DNA from: Clostridia bacterium
GTDB lineage: Bacteria; Bacillota; Clostridia; Christensenellales; Aristaeellaceae
Direction of reading: 5' to 3'
Assembly (NCBI GenBank): GCA_030526935.1
Contig: JAUNBY010000018.1
Location: 1 to 19,172 of the forward strand
DNA length: 19,172 nucleotides
The notes under the pieces are model-generated. The model had not been told where the DNA came from. It saw nothing but the letters and a program-made list of their open reading frames with translations, and searched no databases. Both the position numbers and the translations under genes were made by a program. This document shows positions 6,284 to 12,753 of this stretch, piece after piece (the first letter of the stretch is position 1; each line of letters opens with the position of its first letter).

Positions 6284-8296
6284 TTACATCCTCTTGAGCA
6301 CCATAGCCGTGCGGCACGGGGTATATACGTTAAAGCCAACGCCCTTGCCGTCGCGGTATGCCGTGCGGTAAACCATGTCGTGAGATATGCGCCCCTGCCC
6401 GCCAAAGCGCTCTTCGTCGGTGTCGAAGACGACCTTGTATTCCCCCTCGCCCACCGTATGCGTAGGCAGGAAGAACTCGGCCTGAGAGGTATTTGGGTGG
6501 AAGTTGAACAGGTATACGAGGCCGCCCTTTGAATAGGCGATAATCTTCCTTTCCTGATCTATCCACAGGTTTTGCAGATCGCGCTTTACCATCACGCGGT
6601 ATTTACGCGAGAATTTGAGCATGGCGATGTCAAATTCGTCGAGCCACTGATATTTGAGAAGCTCGTTGTCCACGAGCGACCATTGTCGCCTAGCGTATTT
6701 ATAAGACCAGGCGTTGCCTTCGCGCGGGAAGTCTATCCATTCGGGATGTCCGAACTCGTTTCCCATGAAGTTGAGGTATCCCTCGCAGGCGAGCGTGAGG
6801 GTAATAAAGCGTATCATCTTATGAAGCGCTATCGCCCGGTCTATTGCAAGAGAGTGGTATATCTTCTCCATGCCGGCGTACATCTCGCTGTCCGCCAGGC
6901 GGAACATTATGGTCTTGTCGCCAACGAGCGCCTGATCGTGCGATTCGGTATAGCCTATGTTCATCTCCTGCGGGCGGCGGGTGGTGAGTTCATACCACAT
7001 GCCGGACATATTCCAGCTCTCGTCGGGCGTCTTGAGCGTCTTTATCCAGAAATCGGGGACGCCCATGGACAGCCTGTAGTCGAAGCCTATTCCCCCGTAG
7101 CGTATGGGGAGGCACATGCCGGGCATACCCGACATATCCTCGGCTATGGACACCGCGAAGGGGTTTACCTCGTGTATAAGTTCGTTGGCGAGTTGAAGAT
7201 AGGTTATGGCGTCCACGTCCGTATTCATGGAGAAATACTTGCTGTAGCTGTCAAACGCCTCTCCCAGGCCGTGGTCGTGATATATCATCGAGGTTACGCC
7301 GTCGAAACGGAACCCGTCGAAGTGATATTCCTCCTGCCAGAATTTGATGTTTGAAAGCAGGAAGTGAATGACCTCGTGTTTGGCGTAGTTGAACAGCTTC
7401 GTATTCCACGCGGGATGGTCGTTCGGAAGGAAGAACTGATCTTCGGTGCCGTCGAACAGGTTAAGCCCCTCGGCGGCGTTTTTGGAGGCGTGGGAATGCA
7501 CTATGTCGAGTATTACGAGCATGTCCATATTGTGCGCCTCGTTTATAAGCTCCTTAAGGGCTTCCGGCTCTCCGTAGCGGCTTGAGGCGGCGAAGAAGTT
7601 CGTCACCTGATAGCCGAATGACGCGTAGTAGGGATGCTCCTGTATGGCCATGAGCTGTATGGCGTTATAGCCACCGGCTTTTATGCGGGGGAGGACGTTT
7701 TTTCTGAACTCGTCGTAGGTGCCGACGCCTTCCTTTTCCTGAGCCATGCCTATGTGAGCCTCGTAGACGTAAAGCGGGCTTATCTTTCTCCTGCCGTAGC
7801 CCCCGTCGGTCCACTTGAACGGATGCTTGGGCGACCATATCACGCCCGAGTAGTCATTGGTGTCGGGATCCTGAACGACCCTGCGGATGTACGTGGGTAT
7901 ATGGTCGGTCGTGACGCTGGATTTAGTCACGGCGACCTTCACGCGCTGTCCGTGCTTTAAGGCGTCGTCACCTTCGAGGTTTATCTCCCATATGCCGCTT
8001 TCAAGCCTCGTCATGGGGTGAGAATTGCGATCCCAGAAATTAAAATCGCCTATGAGGTGCATCTCATCCGCGCCCGGCGCCCATTCGCGATATACCCAGC
8101 CGGTATTCGTCCTGTGAAAGCCATAGTACAAATATCCCGTCGCCATCGACTTGAGGTCGATTTTTCCCTGAAGCATAGTCTGGCGAATGTGCGTAAACCT
8201 GTCCATGCGCAACTTTATATCGTTTTTATACGGAGCTAACCACGGGTCTATTTCCATTATCCTGTAAGGAGCCTGTCCCGGTCTTTTCCTGGGCAT
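6284..8296 (-). CDS. glgB: 1,4-alpha-glucan (glycogen) branching enzyme, eukaryote-like GH13_8 type
   Basis: 670-residue branching enzyme that cuts alpha-1,4-glucan and rejoins the piece through an alpha-1,6 bond. An N-terminal CBM48-like domain (about 55-150) precedes the TIM barrel (about 175-560) and an all-beta C-terminal domain. Visible GH13 residues: DIVHSH (264-269), nucleophile Asp332 in GFRFDGVTSM, acid/base Glu386 in AEDMSG, and Asp454 in ESHDQAL. GVTSMIYHDHG and FMGNEFGHPEWIDFPREGN are hallmarks of the GH13_8 subfamily that includes animal and plant enzymes, not the usual bacterial GlgB (GH13_9). GGAGG lies 7 nt before the ATG. It leads an operon with LCP copy 2, from a consensus promoter with an inverted repeat. 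No glgA, glgC or glgP is nearby. The symbol is by function. Confidence 0.95.
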   Translation of the reverse strand: MPRKRPGQAPYRIMEIDPWLAPYKNDIKLRMDRFTHIRQTMLQGKIDLKSMATGYLYYGFHRTNTGWVYREWAPGADEMHLIGDFNFWDRNSHPMTRLESGIWEINLEGDDALKHGQRVKVAVTKSSVTTDHIPTYIRRVVQDPDTNDYSGVIWSPKHPFKWTDGGYGRRKISPLYVYEAHIGMAQEKEGVGTYDEFRKNVLPRIKAGGYNAIQLMAIQEHPYYASFGYQVTNFFAASSRYGEPEALKELINEAHNMDMLVILDIVHSHASKNAAEGLNLFDGTEDQFFLPNDHPAWNTKLFNYAKHEVIHFLLSNIKFWQEEYHFDGFRFDGVTSMIYHDHGLGEAFDSYSKYFSMNTDVDAITYLQLANELIHEVNPFAVSIAEDMSGMPGMCLPIRYGGIGFDYRLSMGVPDFWIKTLKTPDESWNMSGMWYELTTRRPQEMNIGYTESHDQALVGDKTIMFRLADSEMYAGMEKIYHSLAIDRAIALHKMIRFITLTLACEGYLNFMGNEFGHPEWIDFPREGNAWSYKYARRQWSLVDNELLKYQWLDEFDIAMLKFSRKYRVMVKRDLQNLWIDQERKIIAYSKGGLVYLFNFHPNTSQAEFFLPTHTVGEGEYKVVFDTDEERFGGQGRISHDMVYRTAYRDGKGVGFNVYTPCRTAMVLKRM

Positions 8297-8336
8297 ATCG
8301 ATACCTCCTATGGGCGCTTGTCACTATAAAATACGA

Positions 8337-8361
8337 GCATAAGGGTATTATAACCTTATGC
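8337..8361. promoter_or_regulatory. Inverted-repeat operator over the glgB -10 box
   Basis: GCATAAGG (8337-8344) and CCTTATGC (8354-8361) are perfect inverse complements separated by 9 bp, and the TATAAT box sits in that spacer. The right arm lies upstream of the predicted start site, so the repeat cannot act as an mRNA hairpin; a DNA-binding repressor site is the natural reading. The regulator is unknown. Confidence 0.65.
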
Positions 8362-8375
8362 CCGTTCGTTGTCAA
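8347..8375 (-). promoter_or_regulatory. Consensus sigma-A promoter of glgB-LCP copy 2
   Basis: On the minus strand TTGACA (8370-8375), a 17-bp spacer and TATAAT (8347-8352) match the consensus perfectly. The start site should be near 8340, giving a leader of about 44 nt. Such a strong core promoter is usually held down by a repressor, consistent with the overlapping inverted repeat. Confidence 0.88.
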
Positions 8376-8421
8376 ATGGTTTATTAAACGGGAACATATT
8401 GGGGCGAAATCGCGTCAATAC

Positions 8422-8436
8422 ATAAAGTGCATTTTA
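8422..8436. promoter_or_regulatory. Shared 15-bp motif ATAAAGTGCATTTTA, copy 2
   Basis: Exact second copy of the motif at 5015-5029. It ends 18 bp before the ATG of the peptidoglycan-binding gene, just before its ribosome site. No convincing sigma-A promoter for that gene was found between 8376 and 8440. Confidence 0.3.
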
Positions 8437-8454
8437 ATATGAGGAGGAGATCAT

Positions 8455-10464
8455 ATGTCAAGGCGCGCGTTATCGATACTGGTCACGCTTATGCTCGCGC
8501 TCGCGCCGGCGGCGGCCGCGGCGTCCTTTGTGAGCTACGGAAACGACCAGATATATATAGGCGCTTCCGGCTACCCCTACGAGGTCGGAGCCGACAGGCG
8601 GTACATACCCGTCAGGATCGCGGCGTCGATATATCGCGACGAGGAGAATTTTTACTTCGCGCAGGAATCGGGATATTCCGAAATGACGCTTAAGTTCGCC
8701 TATCAAACCCAGAGGGGAACCATGGCCTCATCGACGGTGGCGCAGGTTCTGTTCGAACCCGTTTACTGCAATTATGACGGCGTTATCTACTATGTCGATG
8801 CCTCGCGTCCCAACGCGGTCATGGCTTTTAATCCACAGACCATGAGAAAAACGGTCGCTTATCGTTCGAGTTACGACATAGAGGCCCTCGTTAACAGCGT
8901 AAACGGCCTGCTCGTTGGTCAGGATGGCGATTTTGAACTCTACGACGCGGGGCTTAAGCGGCTGTATTCCATATATTACGACCCCTCGGAATCCTCCATA
9001 CGCGTATTCGACGACTGTCATACTCAAATAACCGCAGACGGAGCGCTTTACGTGTTGCAGGTGGGCGAGGACGAACCCGAGTATATATCGTCGGGGGTGA
9101 CCGCCGCGTGGCGTTACGACGATTATATCTACTATCTCAGGGACTATTCCTCAAGCGCCAGGATATACCGCTTCAACCTCGACGACGGCAGAAGCTCCAC
9201 GATCGCCAGGATATACGAAAATCTTGCGCCGACTCTCGTGGCGATGGACGGGGCGATATATCTGTCTACTGACGAGGGAGAGATTCTGAGATACGATATC
9301 GAATCAAAGTATACCGCGACCGTCGTGTACGTTGACGATGGAAACGTCCGTCTCGAACCGGTGGACGATTACGTGATCGTCTACGACGGCTATAGCGGCG
9401 AGTATATCGATATAATCGACGCGTCGGAGCCGGTGGTCGTATACGAAACCGTCCAGTATGGTTCGCGCGGCGACGTGGTAGTGAGACTTCAGGAAAAACT
9501 GCGCGAACTTGGGTATCTCACCTCCTCCGCCGACGGAATATTTGGCACTGGCACACAGCGCGCGGTCAGGCTTCTTCAATTCGACATGGGATATGACGAT
9601 ACGGGAATAGCCACCGTCGAATTCCAGAGGGAGATATTCGAATCGGGAGCGCCTGAATATAACAGGTATGTATCTTTGAGGTACGGTTCGAGCGGAATAC
9701 GCGTTGAGGAACTTAACGAAAGGCTGCGCGAACTCTACTACGCCAAACACGATCAGCTTACGGACTATGACGAGGATACCTCTGAGGCGGTGGAACGCTT
9801 CCAGAGGCAGATGGGCTATCGCGAAAACGGCGACGTAATAACCGCGACGCAGTTGCGCTCGCTTCTTTCGTCGTCGGCGCCGGAATGCGACGAATACTAC
9901 ACGCTCTCGCGCTACGACGACGCGCCGGTTGTCAAAAGACTGAACAGAAGATTGAGGACGCTTGGCTATCTCTCCGCGTCTCACGTCAACGAGAAGTATT
10001 CGACATATACCGTAAAGGCCGTAAAGAAATTTCAGGAGATGGTGTACTTCACGCCCGACGGAGTAGCCGATCCGGACACTCAATACGAGCTTTTCAGCGA
10101 GTTCGCGCCAACCCCGTCGCCAAAGCCCACGCCTACGCCCACGCCCGAGCCGACATACGAACCGTTTCCCGATCCCACGCCGGAACCGTATGAACCCGTT
10201 CAGGTCGTGAAAGAATCCATAATAAATACCATGCGCACATGGATGAAGAATAATCTGGGCGGAAGCTACCCCAAGGACTACGCGGTGTTCACGCTTCAAT
10301 CCCGGCTGACGGAACTTGGATATATGTACGACGAGGAAATAAACTCCGTCTATGACGCGGCTACGCAGTCCGCGGTGAGGCAGTTCCAGAGGGATAACGG
10401 ACTTAATGATAACGGCAATGCGAACAAAAAAACGCTGGCGGCTATGTTCTTAAATGAGTTCTAG
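8455..10464 (+). CDS. Secreted propeller-like protein with four peptidoglycan-binding domains
   Basis: 669 residues. A signal peptide (about 1-23, ending APAAAAA) directs secretion. Residues about 25-340 are Tyr/Asp-rich beta-strand repeats (DGVIYYVD, DDYIYYLRD, DGAIYLSTD patterns), resembling DUF5050/WD-like propeller blades. Four PG_binding_1-type modules follow, recognised by repeated LxxxLxxLGY...V..FQ...G patterns: YGSRGDVVVRLQEKLRELGY, YGSSGIRVEELNERLRELYY, VVKRLNRRLRTLGYLS and FTLQSRLTELGYMYD; a proline/threonine linker (TPTPTPEP) separates the third from the fourth. No amidase, lysozyme, transpeptidase or cortex-hydrolase domain is visible, so it probably anchors or senses at the cell wall. 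GAGGAGG lies 7 nt before the ATG. It diverges from glgB and is followed by the large RNA gene. Confidence 0.85.
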   Translation: MSRRALSILVTLMLALAPAAAAASFVSYGNDQIYIGASGYPYEVGADRRYIPVRIAASIYRDEENFYFAQESGYSEMTLKFAYQTQRGTMASSTVAQVLFEPVYCNYDGVIYYVDASRPNAVMAFNPQTMRKTVAYRSSYDIEALVNSVNGLLVGQDGDFELYDAGLKRLYSIYYDPSESSIRVFDDCHTQITADGALYVLQVGEDEPEYISSGVTAAWRYDDYIYYLRDYSSSARIYRFNLDDGRSSTIARIYENLAPTLVAMDGAIYLSTDEGEILRYDIESKYTATVVYVDDGNVRLEPVDDYVIVYDGYSGEYIDIIDASEPVVVYETVQYGSRGDVVVRLQEKLRELGYLTSSADGIFGTGTQRAVRLLQFDMGYDDTGIATVEFQREIFESGAPEYNRYVSLRYGSSGIRVEELNERLRELYYAKHDQLTDYDEDTSEAVERFQRQMGYRENGDVITATQLRSLLSSSAPECDEYYTLSRYDDAPVVKRLNRRLRTLGYLSASHVNEKYSTYTVKAVKKFQEMVYFTPDGVADPDTQYELFSEFAPTPSPKPTPTPTPEPTYEPFPDPTPEPYEPVQVVKESIINTMRTWMKNNLGGSYPKDYAVFTLQSRLTELGYMYDEEINSVYDAATQSAVRQFQRDNGLNDNGNANKKTLAAMFLNEF

Positions 10465-10509
10465 CCGCACGCGAACGATTATAATTAGCGAATTCTTAAC
10501 AAAAAGCTA

Positions 10510-10538
10510 TTGACTTTGCGACCAGGCTGTGCTATTAT
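10510..10538 (+). promoter_or_regulatory. Sigma-A promoter of the large structured RNA
   Basis: TTGACT (10510-10515) and TATTAT (10533-10538) are 17 bp apart, each one base from consensus. It lies 46 bp after the preceding stop codon. Transcription would begin near 10545, with no start codon close downstream that has a well-placed ribosome site. Confidence 0.82.
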
Positions 10539-10987
10539 ATAGTCAGATCAGGAAAACAGGTTGAACTTTAAGGAATAAATCGAAAGAAGGTGATGCCGTT
10601 GGATCACTACGTAACGGGGCGGTGCTCCACCGACAAGCCTGAGACGCCGATGTTATAAGGTCGCGAAGGCAATGATCCTCGACCAGGCATACAGCATATG
10701 TAATGGCGAAAAAGGCCAAAGGAGCGATCCGCTCAATAATTGAACGCACATGCGATGAGATACAGACTATCTCGTAACAGGGCTCAATTATTAAGAAAGG
10801 AAAGCGATAGAACAGGAGGAAGACAGAAGACATACAACTCTGCATCCTTGGGGACTATATTCCTCGATGAACGTACAGGTTAAGGCTTTGGTTGTTCAAG
10901 TACAGACATCAGACCTTGGTATCTGATCCCGGAGAATAAACATCAAAGGGATAAGGGGAATGAACTGTTCAGGGGATATAATCCGGA

Positions 10988-11214
10988 GGATAACCGGTAA
11001 CTGTATTGCAAGTGTTCCGTATCAAAGTGAAGATTCGGGGAATATAGTCCGGTTCAGTCAGAAGGTTAGTTGGATAACCGGATAAATCAGGGTAATCAGG
11101 TAAACCAGGAGACTTGGTGAATCAGGATAACATGCGAGATCTGGTAAACCGGTAATGATTCGGGTAAACTCAGATAACCGGGTTAATCAAGGTAATTCAG
11201 GCAAACCGGAGTAA
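10988..11214 (+). repeat. Five AACCGG-centred repeats inside the large RNA
   Basis: Copies at 10988-11000, 11072-11085, 11143-11155, 11172-11186 and 11200-11214 follow the pattern GG(A/T/C)TAA or close variant, CCGG, 0-2 bases, TAA. All contain AACCGG, whose CCGG core is self-complementary, so copies could pair with each other or between molecules. Between 11087 and 11130 a looser 8-9-nt periodicity (TCAGGNTAA-like) is also present. Confidence 0.6.
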
Positions 11215-11274
11215 TCAATCGGACTGATAACTGGGTAAATCCAGAAAAGGGTTGTATCGTAATAAGCTTTAAGG

Positions 11275-11310
11275 TCGCCTCGGGACTTACAAGTCGCGGG
11301 GCGATTTTTT
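11275..11310 (+). terminator. Intrinsic terminator of the large RNA
   Basis: TCGCCTCG (11275-11282) pairs with CGGGGCGA (11297-11304), one wobble pair, then after one mismatch GACT pairs with AGTC around a TACA loop. Six T residues (11305-11310) follow immediately. This is the strongest intrinsic terminator in the window. Confidence 0.92.
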
Positions 11311-11315
11311 ATAGA

Positions 11316-11347
11316 GGACAGCGCCGCCGCTTTATAAAGCGTTGTCC
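11316..11347 (+). other. Hairpin between RNA terminator and rtcB
   Basis: GGACAGCGC (11316-11324) pairs with GCGTTGTCC (11339-11347), nine pairs with one G-U, around a 14-nt loop; a 14-nt palindrome, CGCTTTATAAAGCG (11328-11341), offers an alternative fold. No T-run follows. It could belong to the rtcB leader, but no clear rtcB promoter was found between 11311 and 11441. Confidence 0.4.
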
Positions 11348-11441
11348 CCGACGTTCACGATGCGCGCCAAATCGCCCGACGCTCTGATTCAATGCCTGAC
11401 CTGCTTATGTCGCGCGTATTATCATATGGGAGGAAACGTAT

Positions 11442-12638
11442 TTGATTCGAATTGAAGGAAAGCACAGCGAGGCGGTCGTATATACCGATCAACTTGAACA
11501 AAGCGCCGCCGGGCAGATACTCGCGCTGTGCGATCAGGCGTTTACAAAAGGCGCGCGCATACGCGTGATGCCGGACGTACATGCGGGCGCGGGCTGCGTG
11601 ATTGGAACCACTATGACCATACATGGAAAAATCGTGCCAAATCTCGTGGGAGTTGATATTGGCTGCGGAATGGAGACGGTTCGAATTGACAAGCGCCGCG
11701 TCGATTTTCACAAACTCGACACCCTCATTCGCCGAAAGATTCCATCCGGAATGAACGTTCGCGAAAAGGCGCACGCCTACGCGGAGGACATCGACCTGAC
11801 GCGGCTTCGCTGCGGGGGAAACCTGGGCATAGATCGAGGATACATGAGCATAGGGACGTTGGGCGGGGGCAATCACTTCATCGAAATGGACATTGATGAC
11901 GAGGGAAAACTGTACCTTGTCGTTCACTCGGGCAGCCGGCATCTGGGTCTGGAGGTCGCGCAATACTACCAGCAAGCCGCGTGGGATCAGCGAAACGGTC
12001 GATCCCAGGTTCAGAAGGAGGCGCTTATAGGCGGTTTACGTGAACGGGGTCGCGAAAAGGACATAGAAGCAGAACTGAAGGCGCTCAAAAAGGAGGCATC
12101 CGAGGTACCTTTCGCGCTCGCTTACGCAGAAGGGGAACTGTTCGAGGATTACCTCAGCGACATGGCGCTTATGCAGCGCTTCGCCGATTTAAACCGCAAG
12201 GCGATGGTTCGGGAAATACTGCGCGGCATGAAATGGGACGAAGAGGAACGCTTTACGACCGTTCATAATTACATCGATACGCATAACATGATACTTCGCA
12301 AGGGGGCGGTGTCTGCGGCGGAAGGACAGCGGCTTCTGATTCCGATCAACATGCGCGACGGAAGCCTCATTTGCACGGGAAAGGGAAACGAGGATTGGAA
12401 CTTTTCGGCTCCCCACGGCGCGGGGCGGCTAATGAGCCGCAAAGCCGCCAGAGATTCTTTTACGTTAAACGAGTTCAAAAAGCAGATGACGGGCATATTC
12501 TCCACGACCGTGGCAAAAGATACGCTGGACGAATGTCCAATGGCTTATAAAAGCATGGAAACCATCATAAACAGTATTGGCCCCACTGCTATTGTTTATA
12601 AGGACAAAAGACCCTTATATAATTTCAACGCGGGATAG
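11442..12638 (+). CDS. rtcB: RNA-splicing/repair ligase RtcB
   Basis: 398-residue RtcB, the GTP- and Mn-dependent ligase that joins RNA 2',3'-cyclic phosphate or 3'-phosphate ends to 5'-OH ends. Catalytic features visible: DVHAGAGCVIG (45-55), Asp72 and Cys75 in GVDIGCGM, His145 in GGGNHFIE, His162 in VHSGSRHLG, His275 in VHNY, and the guanylylated histidine His325 in FSAPHGAGRLMSR. The C-terminus YKDKRPLYNFNAG fits the family. The start is a TTG with GGGAGG placed about 9 nt upstream; the nearby ATG at 11426 is out of frame. It is a single gene without the archease or rtcA/rtcR partners seen elsewhere. The large structured RNA ends 131 nt upstream. It converges on the sugar operon. Confidence 0.95.
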   Translation: MIRIEGKHSEAVVYTDQLEQSAAGQILALCDQAFTKGARIRVMPDVHAGAGCVIGTTMTIHGKIVPNLVGVDIGCGMETVRIDKRRVDFHKLDTLIRRKIPSGMNVREKAHAYAEDIDLTRLRCGGNLGIDRGYMSIGTLGGGNHFIEMDIDDEGKLYLVVHSGSRHLGLEVAQYYQQAAWDQRNGRSQVQKEALIGGLRERGREKDIEAELKALKKEASEVPFALAYAEGELFEDYLSDMALMQRFADLNRKAMVREILRGMKWDEEERFTTVHNYIDTHNMILRKGAVSAAEGQRLLIPINMRDGSLICTGKGNEDWNFSAPHGAGRLMSRKAARDSFTLNEFKKQMTGIFSTTVAKDTLDECPMAYKSMETIINSIGPTAIVYKDKRPLYNFNAG

Positions 12639-12654
12639 TATTGATGGATGTAGT

Positions 12655-12685
12655 CGCGCCGCCGCATTTCGTAAGCGGCGGCGCG
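12655..12685. terminator. Convergent GC-rich hairpin between rtcB and the sugar operon
   Basis: CGCGCCGCCGC (12655-12665) and GCGGCGGCGCG (12675-12685) form a perfect 11-bp stem with a 9-nt loop, 16 nt after the rtcB stop and about 70 nt beyond the operon's last stop. It reads the same way for both strands, but neither side carries a T-run. Confidence 0.6.
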
Positions 12686-12753
12686 AACCGCGAAGGGTTA
12701 GCGGGCTGCGCAAGCGCTCCCGGAATTATCGAGCGGGATGATTATATGGCGGT

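Larger units (their letters stand above)
10545..11310 (+). ncRNA. Large structured non-coding RNA (~765 nt), class unassigned
   Basis: A stand-alone unit between a near-consensus promoter and a U6 terminator, with frequent stops and no credible protein. Helices seen by eye: 10852-10867 with 11035-11050 (16 continuous pairs, one G-U); 10732-10743 with 10784-10795 (11 of 12 pairs) enclosing an 8-bp hairpin 10755-10762/10768-10775; 10620-10624/10628-10632; 10637-10641/10684-10688; 10908-10913/10922-10927; and a possible end-joining helix 10565-10573/11267-11275. The 3' half (about 10930-11245) is C-poor, full of GGNTAA-like words and short hairpins such as CTGG-TAAA-CCGG (11141-11152). I do not see RNase P, tmRNA, 6S or SRP signatures. 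Size and style recall ROOL, GOLLD or OLE RNAs, but the assignment is inference. It could alternatively be a very long leader attenuating rtcB. Ends are approximate. Confidence 0.82.

Noticed and set aside
10593..10657. A 21-codon plus-strand frame (ATG at 10593) near the 5' end of the RNA
   Set aside because: AGAAGG is only two bases from the ATG, too close for efficient initiation, and the frame overlaps paired helix segments; not enough to call a leader peptide.
10814..10824. AGGAGG-like ribosome site inside the large RNA
   Set aside because: No start codon follows at a workable distance; purine-rich words are common throughout this RNA.
10543..10845. A 100-codon open frame on the minus strand across the 5' half of the large RNA
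   Set aside because: No ribosome site, no recognisable family, and it lies opposite a region with a promoter, helices and terminator on the plus strand; it is a chance frame.
11087..11130. CRISPR-like or tandem-repeat array
   Set aside because: The units are 8-9 nt, degenerate and without spacers of regular length; they belong to the RNA's repetitive 3' domain.
11417..11422. TATTAT as a -10 box for rtcB
   Set aside because: No -35-like hexamer lies 16-18 bp upstream, and the start site would fall in the ribosome site.
11355..11975. 206-codon minus-strand frame opposite rtcB
   Set aside because: It lies opposite the rtcB catalytic region, whose protein signatures are unambiguous, and has no family resemblance or ribosome site.
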